Below are positions 42,655 through 52,159 of a stretch of DNA of 64,000 nucleotides, in pieces. Under the pieces are notes generated by a model. The model did not search any database. It saw nothing but the letters and a program-made list of their open reading frames with translations, and was not told where the DNA came from. The stretch is taken from assembly GCF_036345155.1 (NCBI RefSeq), contig NZ_CP107772.1, positions 4,154,001 to 4,218,000 on the forward strand. Direction: 5' to 3'. Source of the DNA: Streptomyces sp. NBC_00582 (lineage in GTDB: Bacteria > Actinomycetota > Actinomycetes > Streptomycetales > Streptomycetaceae). The position numbers and the translations under genes are program-made. How positions within the stretch are numbered: position 1 is the first letter of the stretch; each line of letters opens with the position of its first letter.

Positions 42655-43581
42655 TCACGCGTACTGCAACCGTACGGCCGTGCCCCCGCCACCGGTGTCC
42701 CGGACGTCGACGTACGCGCACACCTGGCGTGCGTACCAGAGCCCCTGACCGGGGGCCGGTTCGGCGGCCGGCGGCGGGACGAAGCCGACGAGCGGGTCGT
42801 CGATCCGCTCGGCCAGGGAGACCTCGCAGACACAGCCGGGGGCCTCGCCCCACAGGGCCGCGCCGGTGACCCGGCCGAGGCCGGCCGCCTCGGCGACGGC
42901 CGCGGCGAACGCCTCCGCGTCGGCCGGGCCCAGCCCCCGCCCGGCCGCCCAGGCCCGCACCGCCTCGGGCGCCGGCTCGGTGAGCCGCCGCGCGTCGGAC
43001 GGGGTCGGCGGCAGCGGTACGGCGTCCAGCTCGGCGGCGATCCTGGCCGGGTCCTCGTACACCTCCGTGTCGGGGTGGGCGCGGCGGGCCGCCTCGATGA
43101 GGACGGCGCCGGCGGTACGGGTGTCGTAGACGCACATCGCGGTGGTCGCCGTGGACGCGAAGAGGAGGTTGGCGAGGGCCTCGTAGCGGATCCACTCGGC
43201 GCTCTCGCGCGGGGAGCGGCCGGCCCGGCCGTTCCACACGGGTTCCATCAGGAGGTGCGTACGGCCGCCGGGTCCGCCGTGTCCGGCGAGGTGGACGGCG
43301 GCCCGGGCGACGGCGTTGGCGGCGGAGCCGGTGTACCAGTCGGTGTGCGGGAGGAAGCCGATGTGCCGGGCGTCGGCGCCGAGGGCGTCGCGCAGGAGGT
43401 CCAGCCGGTCGGGGGCGAGGATCGCCATCGGCGGGGGCTCGTCGGGGGCGGCGAGCCCTTCGGCGAGGAACGGGAGGGCGTCGGCGAGGAAGCCCTCCTC
43501 GGTGCCGAACACCGTCATGCGGTGGTCGAACGTGCCGGGTGCGGGCGAAGGGGAGGCGGAGGGCGAGGACGGAGCGGTCAT
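42655..43581 (-). CDS. MEDS sensor domain protein with C-terminal HATPase, probable anti-sigma regulator
   Basis: 308 residues from the ATG 3 nt after GAGGGA. The N-terminal part DHRMTVFGTEEGFLADALPF, PPMAILAPDRLDLLRDALG and HIGFLPHTDWYTGSA is the MEDS sensor domain; the C-terminal half is a HATPase of anti-sigma kinase type (FAAAVAEAAGLGRVTGAALW, WYARQVCAYVDVRDT). In Streptomyces MEDS-ATPase proteins control stress sigma factors or antibiotic regulators by ligand sensing. Downstream and on the same strand lies the short HATPase. Confidence 0.88.
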   Translation of the reverse strand: MTAPSSPSASPSPAPGTFDHRMTVFGTEEGFLADALPFLAEGLAAPDEPPPMAILAPDRLDLLRDALGADARHIGFLPHTDWYTGSAANAVARAAVHLAGHGGPGGRTHLLMEPVWNGRAGRSPRESAEWIRYEALANLLFASTATTAMCVYDTRTAGAVLIEAARRAHPDTEVYEDPARIAAELDAVPLPPTPSDARRLTEPAPEAVRAWAAGRGLGPADAEAFAAAVAEAAGLGRVTGAALWGEAPGCVCEVSLAERIDDPLVGFVPPPAAEPAPGQGLWYARQVCAYVDVRDTGGGGTAVRLQYA

Positions 43582-43648
43582 GGGTCCCTCGTGGGTCGGT
43601 CGGGTGAGCGGATGGGCGTGCGGGGTGCGGGTGCGGGGCGGGCGGGGG

Positions 43649-45991
43649 TCAGCGCTGGGCCGCCACCCAGGCGGCGATCTGGCTGCGGTTGCTGAAGCCG
43701 AGCTTGCTGAGGATGCGTTCGACATGTCCTTCGGCGGTGCGGCGGGCGATCACCAGACGGTCGGCGATCTGCTGGTTGGCGAGTCCCTCGGCGACGAGTT
43801 CGGCGACCTGGGCCTCGCGGCGGGTGAGGCGGACGGTGGCGGCGGGCGGCTCCTCGGGGTGTCCGTCGGGGCGGGGGAACCCGGTGCCGTCCCCCGGGTC
43901 GGCCAGGACGCGGGCGGCGAGCTCGGGCAGGGCGAGGGCGGCGCCGCGGTCGTAGGCGCGGCGGTAGTCGGCGGGGCCGATCGCCTCGCGGACCCGGTCC
44001 TCGGCGGCCCGGCGGGTGGCGCCCAGGCAGGCGGAGCCCCAGCGGTCGCGGTCCACGTCGGTCCAGGCGCGGTCGGCGCCGCCGAGCAGGAGGGCCGCCC
44101 GGTCGTGGGCGCCTCGGTCGGCGGCGATCCGGGCCAGCAGATCGAGGGTGAGAGCGATGCCGACGACGTCGTGGACGGCGAGCTTGAGCCGCAGCGCCTC
44201 ACGGGCGTGCGCGTCCGCCCGCTCCGCGTCCCCTTTCACGGTGAGGGCGAGGGCGAGGATGCGTTCCCCGTACGACAGCACCCACTGCTCGCCGTGCTCC
44301 GCGCACAGCTCCCTGATCCGCTCGCACACCTCGATGGCCTCGTCGGCCCGGCCGAGGAAGGCGAGGGCGCAGGCGAGTTCGACGTGGTCCAGGCCGAGGA
44401 GGCTGAGGTGCTGGCCGGGGACCCGGCCGCGGGCCACGGCGGCACGGAAGTGGGTGAGCGCCCCGGGCAGGTCGTCGCTGAACAGCCGGATGACGCCGAT
44501 GGCGTAGTCGGCGTGGGCGGCCTCGGCCCGGTCGCCGAGCCGCCGGGCGAGGGCGCGGGCCTCCTCGGCGCGGCGGCGGCCCCGGGTGAGGTCCTCGGGG
44601 CAGCCGGCGAGGAGGCCCGCCGTCCACAGGGCGCGGGCCCGCTCGGGGGTGGGGTCGGGATGGGCGTCGAGGGCGCGGTCGAGCCAGTAGCGGCCCTCGC
44701 GGGGGGCGCCGCAGGCATGCCAGTGGAACCACAGGGTGCCGGCCAGCCGCAGCCCGGCGTGGGCCTCGCCGGGCGTGGTGAGACTGAAGTCCAGAGCGGC
44801 GCGGAGGTTGTCCCGGTCGGCTCGGAGCCGGGCGACGATCCCGGGCTGCCCGGGCCCGAACCACTCCCGCTCACAGGTCGCGGCGAGCTGCTGCGCCCAG
44901 TCCCGGTGCCGGACCCGCGCGGCGCGCTCCTCCCCCGGGCTCTCCCGCAGCCGCTCCAGTCCGTAGTGCCGCAGGGTGTCGAGCAGCCGGTAGCGCAGCC
45001 CGCCGTCCGGACCGGCCTCCCGGCACAGCACGGACTTGTCCACGAGCCCGGCGACGGCTTCGAGAACGTCGGCGGAGCTCCCCGCCACCGTCCCGCCGCA
45101 CACCGCCTCCGCGGCCTCCAGGTCAAAGCTCCCGGCCAGCACCGACAACCGCGCCCACACCGTCTGCTCCCGCTCGTCGCACAGCTCATGGCTCCAGTCG
45201 ACGGCGGCCCGCAGGGTCTGGTGGCGGGGCAGTACGGCGGGGCTGCCGCCGGTCAGCAGGCGGTAGCGGTCGTCGAGGCGGGCGAGGAGCTGGTCGACGT
45301 CGAGGACGCGCATCCGCACGGCGGCCAGCTCGATGGCGAGGGGCAGTCCGTCGAGGCGGCGGCAGAGGCGGGCGACGGAGGCGCGGTTGGCGGCCGTGAG
45401 ACGGAAGCCGGGGACGACCGCCGCGGCGCGGTCGGCGAACAGGGCGACGGCGGGGTAGCCGTCGGCGGCGGTGAGGTCGCCGTCGGGGTCGGGGACCGGC
45501 AGCGGCCGTACCTCCAGGAGGTGTTCCTCGGTGAGTCCGAGGCGGTGCCTGCTGGTGGCGAGGACGCGGATGCCGGTGGTGCCACGCAGGAGCGCGCCGG
45601 CGAGGGCGGCGCAGGCGGTCGCCAGGTGCTCGCAGTTGTCGACGACCAGGAGCAGCCGGCGTTCCCGTAACCGCTCCACGAGGGCGTCCAGTGCCGGGCG
45701 TTCGGAGTGGTCGTGCAGACCGAGCGCGTCGGCCACGGCCAGCGGGACGAGGGCCGGGTCGTGCAGACCGGAGAGGGGGACGAAGCGGACGCCGTCGGGG
45801 AAGGCGCGTGCGACGCGGGCCGCGATCCGGGCGGCCAGACGGGTCTTGCCCACACCTCCCGGGCCGGTCAGGGTGACCAGCCTCGCCCTGGCCAAGAGTT
45901 CGCGCCCTTCGGCCAGTTCGCACCGCCGGTCGACGAAACTGGTCGTCTCCACCGGCAGGTGGCAGTCCCGGCGCGGCGCTGATCCGCCCAT
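43649..45991 (-). CDS. Large ATP-binding LuxR-family transcriptional regulator
   Basis: 780 residues from the ATG at 45991. Predicted NB-ARC-like ATPase with Walker A LTGPGGVGKTRLAARIAARV and LLLVVDNCEHLATACAALAG (Walker B), a winged-helix domain (VWARLSVLAGSFDLEAAEAV), a long TPR-like helical region (about 420-690) and a C-terminal LuxR HTH (LTRREAQVAELVAEGLANQQ, ERILSKLGFSNRSQ). This AfsR/MalT-like architecture suits pathway-specific activation by ligand binding. No target genes are evident nearby apart from the divergent carboxypeptidase and its leader. Confidence 0.9.
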   Translation of the reverse strand: MGGSAPRRDCHLPVETTSFVDRRCELAEGRELLARARLVTLTGPGGVGKTRLAARIAARVARAFPDGVRFVPLSGLHDPALVPLAVADALGLHDHSERPALDALVERLRERRLLLVVDNCEHLATACAALAGALLRGTTGIRVLATSRHRLGLTEEHLLEVRPLPVPDPDGDLTAADGYPAVALFADRAAAVVPGFRLTAANRASVARLCRRLDGLPLAIELAAVRMRVLDVDQLLARLDDRYRLLTGGSPAVLPRHQTLRAAVDWSHELCDEREQTVWARLSVLAGSFDLEAAEAVCGGTVAGSSADVLEAVAGLVDKSVLCREAGPDGGLRYRLLDTLRHYGLERLRESPGEERAARVRHRDWAQQLAATCEREWFGPGQPGIVARLRADRDNLRAALDFSLTTPGEAHAGLRLAGTLWFHWHACGAPREGRYWLDRALDAHPDPTPERARALWTAGLLAGCPEDLTRGRRRAEEARALARRLGDRAEAAHADYAIGVIRLFSDDLPGALTHFRAAVARGRVPGQHLSLLGLDHVELACALAFLGRADEAIEVCERIRELCAEHGEQWVLSYGERILALALTVKGDAERADAHAREALRLKLAVHDVVGIALTLDLLARIAADRGAHDRAALLLGGADRAWTDVDRDRWGSACLGATRRAAEDRVREAIGPADYRRAYDRGAALALPELAARVLADPGDGTGFPRPDGHPEEPPAATVRLTRREAQVAELVAEGLANQQIADRLVIARRTAEGHVERILSKLGFSNRSQIAAWVAAQR

Positions 45992-46293
45992 GATCAGCCA
46001 GTCCTCTGGGGGGGTGCGTGCGTGCGGACCCCCAGACTTCCCCGGGGAGTACATATATGCACCTCGACCTCACCCCCATGGGTGCGCTTCATCGAGGTCC
46101 GCCCGCCGCGACACGCCCATGCGTACACTGCGCCGCCGTTCGGCTCGTCCCTTTCCGCATGATTCAGGCCAAGCGGCTCTTTGTCGTGTATTGACCTGAC
46201 CATGCCAACCCCGGACCATGAGCGGCACCGCACCGCCGCACACAGCAAGCGCACAGCAGGACCCCCCACACCCCCTCCCCACAAGGAGACTTC
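45992..46293. other. 302-bp divergent promoter region with nested inverted repeats
   Basis: No gene is seen. On the left is a nested inverted repeat: outer arms acctcga (46061-46067) and tcgaggt (46092-46098), inner CACCC-CCAT-GGGTG (46071-46084). It may be an operator or leader hairpin for the LuxR gene. A TTGACC at 46191 is a possible -35 for the carboxypeptidase, whose SD AAGGAG lies just before 46294. Confidence 0.5.
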
Positions 46294-47664
46294 ATGCGAC
46301 TTCGCATCCGCGGCTCAGGCGCCGGCGCCACCCGCGCCCGCAGCGGCAAACGGACCGCTGCCCTCGCCACCCTGCTCGCCCTCGCCCTCGCGGCCCCCCT
46401 CTCGGCGACGGCCGGCAACGCCTCCGCCGACAGCGCCCCGAAGGCGGCCTCCTCCTCCGACGACATCCGCCAGTACGAGATCCACGTCGACCACAACACC
46501 CCCGTCACCCGCACCGCGATCGCCCGGGCCGGGGTGAGCATCGACGAGGCCGACGAGGAGACCGTGGTCGTCTCCGGCCGCGCCGACCAGATCAGCAAAC
46601 TGCGCGCCCAGGGGTACGAGGTCACCCCGGTGGGCGCCGCGCCCAACCGCCTCGCCGACAGCGAGGTACGGCTGTTCGACTTCCCGTCGGCGGACTCCAA
46701 GTACCACAACTACGCCGAGATGACCGCGGAGATCGACCAGCGGATCGCGGCCTACCCGAGCATCATGAGCAAGCGGGTCATCGGCAAGTCGTACGGCGGC
46801 CGGGACATCGTCGCCATCAAGATCAGCGACAACGTCGGCACCGACGAGGCCGAACCGGAGGTGCTGTTCACCCACCACCAGCACGCCCGTGAGCACCTCA
46901 CCGTCGAGATGGCCCTCTATCTCCTCCGCGAGCTGGGCGCCGGCTACGGCAGCGACTCGCGGGTGACGAACATGGTGAACGGGCGTGAGATCTGGATCAT
47001 CCCCGATCTCAACCCGGACGGCGGCGAGTACGACATCGCCACCGGCTCCTACCGCTCGTGGCGCAAGAACCGGCAGCCCAACTCCGGTTCCTCGTACGTC
47101 GGTACGGACCTCAACCGGAACTGGAACTACAAGTTCGGCTGCTGCGGCGGGTCCTCGGGCTCCACGTCCTCCGAGACCTACCGCGGGGCGTCGGCCGAGT
47201 CCGCGCCCGAGGTGAAGGTCGTCTCCGACTTCGTGCGCAGCCGGGTTGTGGGCGGCAAGCAGCAGATCACCGCCGGGATCGACTTCCACACCTACAGCGA
47301 GCTGGTGCTGTGGCCGTTCGGGTACACGTACTCGGACACGGCGACCGGGATGACGGCCGACGACAACGCCGCGTTCAAGGCGGTGGGGCAGAAGATGGCG
47401 GCCAGCAACGGGTACACCGCGGAGCAGTCGAGCGACCTGTACATCACCGACGGGACCATCGACGACTATCTCTGGGGCGTGCACAAGATCTTCTCGTACA
47501 CGTTCGAGATGTATCCGACGTCCAGTTCCGGGGGTGGGTTCTACCCGCCCGACGAGGTGATCGAGCGGGAGACCTCCCGGAACCGGGACGCCGTTCTGCA
47601 GTTGCTGGAGAACGCGGACTGTATGTACCGGTCCATTGGTAAGGCCGCCCAGTACTGCGGTTAG
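46294..47664 (+). CDS. Secreted M14 zinc carboxypeptidase
   Basis: 456 residues with signal peptide (1-45, ending SADSAPK). The N-terminal prodomain (about 55-120) is followed by the M14 domain: zinc ligands His and Glu in [14 protein letters not shown] and His in [16 protein letters not shown], substrate-binding Arg/Asn in [10 protein letters not shown] and [19 protein letters not shown], and the catalytic Glu in [11 protein letters not shown]. It removes C-terminal amino acids from exogenous peptides. Cysteine pairs suggest disulfides outside the cell. Start supported by AAGGAG. Confidence 0.95.
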   Translation: MRLRIRGSGAGATRARSGKRTAALATLLALALAAPLSATAGNASADSAPKAASSSDDIRQYEIHVDHNTPVTRTAIARAGVSIDEADEETVVVSGRADQISKLRAQGYEVTPVGAAPNRLADSEVRLFDFPSADSKYHNYAEMTAEIDQRIAAYPSIMSKRVIGKSYGGRDIVAIKISDNVGTDEAEPEVLFTHHQHAREHLTVEMALYLLRELGAGYGSDSRVTNMVNGREIWIIPDLNPDGGEYDIATGSYRSWRKNRQPNSGSSYVGTDLNRNWNYKFGCCGGSSGSTSSETYRGASAESAPEVKVVSDFVRSRVVGGKQQITAGIDFHTYSELVLWPFGYTYSDTATGMTADDNAAFKAVGQKMAASNGYTAEQSSDLYITDGTIDDYLWGVHKIFSYTFEMYPTSSSGGGFYPPDEVIERETSRNRDAVLQLLENADCMYRSIGKAAQYCG

Positions 47665-48242
47665 GCGCGCGGTTCCTCGCGCCCCTGGTCGGCGTCCTGA
47701 GCGTCCTCTTCGAAGTACGCGTCGAGGACCTCGTCCAAGGACGCCTCCCACTCCTTGAACCGGGCCCTGGCCGTCGCCTCGATCTCTATCGGGTACCAGC
47801 GGCGGTCAGGGGTGTGGACCGTGACGGTGAACCGCTTGCCGAAGCGCGGGACCTCCGTCTCGACGGCGCCGATCTCGTCCCAGCGGAACTCGCACTGCTC
47901 CTCGTCGAGGGTCAGGCGAACTCCCTTGGCGTCGGCGACGATCCGCGCCCGGCGGTCGGAGGCCTCGAAGACGGGGCCCTCGGAGGCCTCCTCCTCGGTG
48001 GGGGCCTCCTCCTCGGCCTCCGCGGCAGGGGCCTCGCCGACTTCGTCGACCTCGTCGGTCTCCGCGGCCTCTTCCGCCTCCTCCGCCGGCTTCGCGTCCG
48101 CCGGCTCGTCCGCCTTCAGGGGCGACGAGAGCCCGGGGATGAACGCCGGGTCGAATCCGGCGCCCTCCAGGGGCTTGCTGCTCGAACCTATCCGCTGCTG
48201 CTCCACAGCGCGAAGTATGGTCGAAGATCCTGTGCCGGACAC
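47661..48242 (-). CDS. Acidic protein of unknown function
   Basis: 193 residues from the GTG preceded by TAGGGG. The middle (about 45-90) is a run of Glu/Ala ([20 protein letters not shown]). The C-terminal half ([58 protein letters not shown]) is a small beta-rich domain, PH-like at best. Found widely in Streptomyces as a conserved cytosolic protein; role not known to me. Its stop overlaps that of the convergent carboxypeptidase. Confidence 0.72.
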   Translation of the reverse strand: MSGTGSSTILRAVEQQRIGSSSKPLEGAGFDPAFIPGLSSPLKADEPADAKPAEEAEEAAETDEVDEVGEAPAAEAEEEAPTEEEASEGPVFEASDRRARIVADAKGVRLTLDEEQCEFRWDEIGAVETEVPRFGKRFTVTVHTPDRRWYPIEIEATARARFKEWEASLDEVLDAYFEEDAQDADQGREEPRA

Positions 48243-48285
48243 AGCCAGCCCCTACTTCGTTACCGGAGGCCTACAACGGAGAGGT

Positions 48286-49737
48286 TCACACGAACAGGCT
48301 CAACACGGCCGCCACCGCGAACCCCGCCACCGACAGGACGCTCTCCAGCACGGTCCAGGTCCTCAGGGTGTCCCGCTCGGTGATGCCGAAGTACTTGGCC
48401 ACCATCCAGAAGCCCCCGTCGTTGACGTGCGAGGCGAAGATCGAGCCCGCCGAGATGGCCATGATGACGAGGGCGACGAAAGCCTGCGAGTGGTGGCCCT
48501 CGGCCAGCAGGGGCGCGACGATGCCGGCCGTCGTCACGATCGCGACCGTGGCCGAGCCCTGGGCGACCCGCAGGACCACCGAGATGAGGTACGACAGGAC
48601 CAGCACCGGCAGACCCACGTCGTGGAAGGTGTCGGACAGGGCCTGGGCCACCCCGCTCGCCTTGAGGACCGCGCCGAAGATCCCGCCCGCGCCGACGACC
48701 AGCAGGATGTTGCCGACCGGCTTCAACGAGGCGGTGGAGACCGTCTCCAGCGACCTGCGGGACCAGCCGCGCCGGATACCGAGGACGTAATAGGCGAGCA
48801 GCAGGGCGATGGTCAGCGCCACGAAGGGGTGGCCGAAGAACTCGACCACCGAGCGGCCGGTGGAGGGGTCCAGGGCGATGGAGGAGAAGGTGGCCGCCAG
48901 GATCAGCAGGAGCGGGGTGCCGATGATGCCGAGGACCGTGCCGAGCGGCACCGGGTCCTCGCGCGGGACCACGCCCTGCGCCCGCTGCTCGGCCAGCACC
49001 GCCTGCCTGGCCTCGTCCGCCGCCTCGACCATGTCCTGCGGTACGGCGACGAAGAGACGCCGGCCGATCCAGGCCGCGTACGCCCAGGCCGCCAGCACCG
49101 CCGGGATGCCGCAGACCACGCCCATGAGGATGACCCAGCCGAGGTCGACGCGCAGCAGTCCGGCGGCGGCGACCGGGCCGGGGTGCGGGGGCAGGAACGC
49201 GTGGGTCATGGAGAGGCCCGCGAGCAGGGGGAGGCAGTAGAGGAGGATCGACCTGCCGCCGCGCCTGGCCGCCGCGTAGACGATCGGCGCGAGGACGAAG
49301 ATGCCGACGTCGAAGAAGACCGGGATGCCGAAGACGACACCGGTCACGCCCATGGCGAGGGGCGCGCGCCGCTCGCCGAACAGGTTGAGGAGACGGGTGG
49401 CGAGCACCTCCGCCCCACCGCTGACTTCGAGGACCGCGCCGAGCATGGTGCCCAGGCCGATGATGATCGCGACATGGCCGAGGATGCCGCCCATGCCGGA
49501 CTCCAGGGTGGAGACGGCGTCGGAGCGCTGGACGGTGCCGAAGAGTTCGGTGACGGAGAGTCCGGAGAGCAGGCCGACGGCTATGGAGACCGCGAGGAGG
49601 GCCACGAAGGGCTGGAGCCGGACCTTGATGATCAGGAAGAGGAGGAGGGCGATGCCGAGGGCGGCGACCGTGAGGAGGCCCGCGGTGCCGTCGACGAGGA
49701 GGAGCAGGCCACCCGTGTGGGGTGGAGTGGGGGTCAT
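48286..49737 (-). CDS. Gluconate:H+ symporter family (GntP) permease
   Basis: 483 residues, about twelve hydrophobic helices. GntP family signatures: LIIKVRLQPFVALLAVSIAV, GTMLGAVLEVSGGAEVLATR, TGVVFGIPVFFDVGIFVLAP and HPGPVAAAGLLRVDLGWVIL. These take up gluconate, ketogluconate, D-serine or other acids. With a D-amino-acid and kinase locus next to it, D-serine or a related acid is a reasonable guess. The ATG at 49737 follows GAGGA; 101 bp separate it from ridA, so it is likely in the same operon. Confidence 0.92.
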   Translation of the reverse strand: MTPTPPHTGGLLLLVDGTAGLLTVAALGIALLLFLIIKVRLQPFVALLAVSIAVGLLSGLSVTELFGTVQRSDAVSTLESGMGGILGHVAIIIGLGTMLGAVLEVSGGAEVLATRLLNLFGERRAPLAMGVTGVVFGIPVFFDVGIFVLAPIVYAAARRGGRSILLYCLPLLAGLSMTHAFLPPHPGPVAAAGLLRVDLGWVILMGVVCGIPAVLAAWAYAAWIGRRLFVAVPQDMVEAADEARQAVLAEQRAQGVVPREDPVPLGTVLGIIGTPLLLILAATFSSIALDPSTGRSVVEFFGHPFVALTIALLLAYYVLGIRRGWSRRSLETVSTASLKPVGNILLVVGAGGIFGAVLKASGVAQALSDTFHDVGLPVLVLSYLISVVLRVAQGSATVAIVTTAGIVAPLLAEGHHSQAFVALVIMAISAGSIFASHVNDGGFWMVAKYFGITERDTLRTWTVLESVLSVAGFAVAAVLSLFV

Positions 49738-49838
49738 GGGGGGTCCTCGGTGGGGGTTCACAGTGCTTTCGGGCAGGGGGGATCGCGGTACGGCGCCACG
49801 GACGGGCGCCGTACCGTCGTACGGGAGACGAGGGGGCG

Positions 49839-50249
49839 TCAGCCGAGGACGGCCAGCGCGTCGATCTCGATGAGCAGCCCGGCGGGCAGACCGACGTAGA
49901 CGGTCGTGCGGGCGGCGGGAGGAGCGGTGAGGGCCTGCTCCTCGAAGTAGGCGTTGTAGATCTCGTTCATCTCGCCGAAGTGGTCCACGTCCGTCAGATA
50001 GACGCGGATCATCATCACGTCGTCCCAGCCGGCACCGCCCTCCTCGAGGATCGCCTTGACGTTGGCGAGGGTCTGGAGGGTCTGCTCGCGCAGGGTGGGC
50101 CCGGCGGGCGTCGGGGGCCTGCCGTCCTCGGCGGGCAGGAAGCCGACCTGTCCGGCGACCTGGAGGATGTTGCCCTTCTTCACACCGTGGGAGAACTTCG
50201 CGGGCGGGGTGGTGTGGGTCTTCGGGGTGAGCGCGATCTTGTCCGTCAT
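49839..50249 (-). CDS. ridA: RidA-family enamine/imine deaminase
   Basis: 136 residues, with GNILQVAGQVGFLPAEDG, TLQTLANVKAILEEGGAGWD and the substrate-binding Arg in PAARTTVYVGLPA. RidA hydrolyses reactive enamine/imine intermediates such as 2-aminoacrylate, released by PLP-dependent dehydratases, to keto acids. Its ATG overlaps the IclR stop (ATGA). The DSD1-like enzyme across the divergent promoter would produce the toxic intermediates, which supports the role here. Confidence 0.92.
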   Translation of the reverse strand: MTDKIALTPKTHTTPPAKFSHGVKKGNILQVAGQVGFLPAEDGRPPTPAGPTLREQTLQTLANVKAILEEGGAGWDDVMMIRVYLTDVDHFGEMNEIYNAYFEEQALTAPPAARTTVYVGLPAGLLIEIDALAVLG

Positions 50250-51007
50250 ACGGGGTCCTTTACTGGTGTTCTGCCGGAGTACTCACCGCTGATGGCGTCC
50301 GCCGTACGGCGCACCAGCGGGCGCAGGGTGAGGAGTTCGTCGGCGGTGACGACGACGTTGGGCGCGGAGACCGACATCGCGGCGACCACCCGGCCGTCCG
50401 CGCCGCGGATGGGGGCGGCGACGCAGTTGATGGACTCCTCGTGGCCGCCGAGGTCGGTGGCCCAGCCCTGTTCCCGGACCTTCTCCAACTCCTTCAGGAA
50501 GGCGGGGGCGTTGGGGGTGGAGCGGGCGGTGTAGAGGGGGTAGTCGAGCTGCTCGGCGACCGTGCGCCGCTCGGCCTCGGGCAGGTCGGCCAGGAGCAGT
50601 TTGGCGACGGCGGCGACCGTGATGGCCACGGGCTTGCCGATCCGTGAGTACATCCGCACCGGGTAGCGGCTCTCCACCTTGTCGATGTAGAGGACCTCGC
50701 CCTCCTCGTACACGGCGAGGTGCACGGTGTGTCCGCACTGTTCGTTGAGGCGGACGAGGTGGGGATGGGCGATCTCGCGGATGTCGAGGTTCTCCATCGC
50801 CTCCTGGGCGAGGGCGAAGAGCCGGGCGCCGAGGCGGTAGCGCTGGTCGGACTGGCGGTAGACGAGGCCGTGTTCATGGAGGGTGCGCAGGAGGCGCAGG
50901 GCCGTCGACTTGTGCACGCCGAGGCGGTCGGCGACCTGTCCGAGGTCGGCGGGGCCCTCGGCGAGCAGCGGCAGGATGCTCAGCGCTCGGTCGACGGTCT
51001 GGCTCAT
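50246..51007 (-). CDS. IclR-family transcriptional regulator
   Basis: 253 residues from the ATG that overlaps the PfkB stop (ATGA). N-terminal winged helix (TVDRALSILPLLAEGPADLG, LGVHKSTALRLLRTLHEHGL) and C-terminal effector domain (EEGEVLYIDKVESRYPVRMY, GWATDLGGHEESINCVAAPI). It probably represses its own operon and the divergent catabolic genes through the repeats at 52109-52139, released by a keto acid or amino acid. Confidence 0.95.
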   Translation of the reverse strand: MSQTVDRALSILPLLAEGPADLGQVADRLGVHKSTALRLLRTLHEHGLVYRQSDQRYRLGARLFALAQEAMENLDIREIAHPHLVRLNEQCGHTVHLAVYEEGEVLYIDKVESRYPVRMYSRIGKPVAITVAAVAKLLLADLPEAERRTVAEQLDYPLYTARSTPNAPAFLKELEKVREQGWATDLGGHEESINCVAAPIRGADGRVVAAMSVSAPNVVVTADELLTLRPLVRRTADAISGEYSGRTPVKDPV

Positions 51008-52026
51008 GGGGTGGCTACCTCCTCCGGGGCCGCCCCGGCCTGTGTCCAGCCGGGGCCGAGTCGAAGTGTCCCCCACGCCCGGTCGTCGAGGGCGGCGAGG
51101 CGGTCGGCGTGGCTGCGGGAGGGGGGTACGGCGAGATCACCGGCGACGGTGAGGGTGGCGGCGGCCCAGAGGTGGCCGTGGCGCAGCCGGTCCCGGAGGG
51201 AGAGCCCCCGGAGGGTCGCGGACAGAAACCCGGCGGCGAAGGCGTCCCCGGCGCCGACCGCGGCGACGACGTCGACGTGCGGGGCGGGGACGTGCAGGAC
51301 GGCCTCTCGGTCGTACACGGTCGCCCCGTGCTCCCCCTGTTTGACGACGAGCACCTCGGGGCCGGGGAGCGCGGCGCGGACGGCGTCCACTCCGCTCAGG
51401 CCCCACACCTCCCGCGCCTCGTCCTCGCCGACGAACACGAGGTCGGCGGCGCGCGCGAGGTCCCGCAGCACTCGGGGGCCGTCGCCGTCCCTCCACAGGC
51501 CCGGGCGGTGGTTGACGTCGAAGGAGACGAGGGGCCGGCCGGGGCGTGCGGCGGTCAGTTCGCGCAGCAGTCCGAGGCAGTCCGCGGACAGCGCCGCCGT
51601 GATCCCCGACAGGTGCAGCACGCGCCCCGCCCGCGCGGCCGCCAGGTCCACGTTCGCCGCGCTCATCGCGGAGGCCGCCGACCCGGCCCGGTAGTACGCC
51701 ACCTCGTGGGCGTCGGTGGAGCGGTCGCCGGCGGTGCGGAAGTAGACGCCGGTGGGGTGGTCGGGGTCGCGGTGCACGGACGCGACGTCCACGCCGTACG
51801 ACCCGACGGTGTGGACGAGGTGCTCGCCGAAGCCGTCCGCCCCCACCCGGCTCACCCAGCGCACCGTGTGCCCGGCCGCCGCCAGGGCACAGGCCACGTT
51901 GGACTCGGCCCCGCCGATCGCCCGGTCGAAGGAGGGGACGTCGGCGAGTCGGCCGGGACGGGTGGGCAGGAACGTGACCATGGACTCGCCGAGCGCGACG
52001 ACGTCCACGACGTCGGGGGCATGCAC
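51004..52026 (-). CDS. PfkB-family sugar/2-keto-3-deoxygluconate-type kinase
   Basis: 340 residues. Ribokinase/PfkB signatures: VALGESMVTFLPTRPGRLA, FDRAIGGAESNVACALAAAG, and the C-terminal catalytic DVVAAVGAGDAFAAGFLSAT with the base Asp. The first part is most like KDG kinases. Phosphorylation of a keto-deoxy acid or sugar acid imported by the GntP-type permease is the likely role. It is the first gene of the minus-strand operon that continues with iclR, ridA and perhaps the permease. Confidence 0.9.
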   Translation of the reverse strand: MHAPDVVDVVALGESMVTFLPTRPGRLADVPSFDRAIGGAESNVACALAAAGHTVRWVSRVGADGFGEHLVHTVGSYGVDVASVHRDPDHPTGVYFRTAGDRSTDAHEVAYYRAGSAASAMSAANVDLAAARAGRVLHLSGITAALSADCLGLLRELTAARPGRPLVSFDVNHRPGLWRDGDGPRVLRDLARAADLVFVGEDEAREVWGLSGVDAVRAALPGPEVLVVKQGEHGATVYDREAVLHVPAPHVDVVAAVGAGDAFAAGFLSATLRGLSLRDRLRHGHLWAAATLTVAGDLAVPPSRSHADRLAALDDRAWGTLRLGPGWTQAGAAPEEVATP

Positions 52027-52108
52027 GATGTCGTAGCTCCTCGTCGTCCGGGGGCACGCGGCTCCATTGACCGGGCGTTGGCGTGGATGTTAGACAGCGG
52101 TTGGCGAT

Positions 52109-52139
52109 ATACGCAATGAACGTTGCCCAGAATGCAACG
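52109..52139. promoter_or_regulatory. Probable IclR operators in the divergent promoter
   Basis: GTTGGCGATATACGCAAT contains a near-palindrome (GCG-ATATA-CGC), and CGTTGC-CCAGAAT-GCAACG (52121-52139) is a perfect 6-bp inverted repeat with a 7-bp spacer. TTGC/GCAA arms are usual for IclR-type operators. The two sites lie in the 133 bp between pfkB and the dehydratase, where one regulator could control both directions. Confidence 0.6.
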
Positions 52140-52159
52140 GGCTCGATCAGGGAGGCCCA

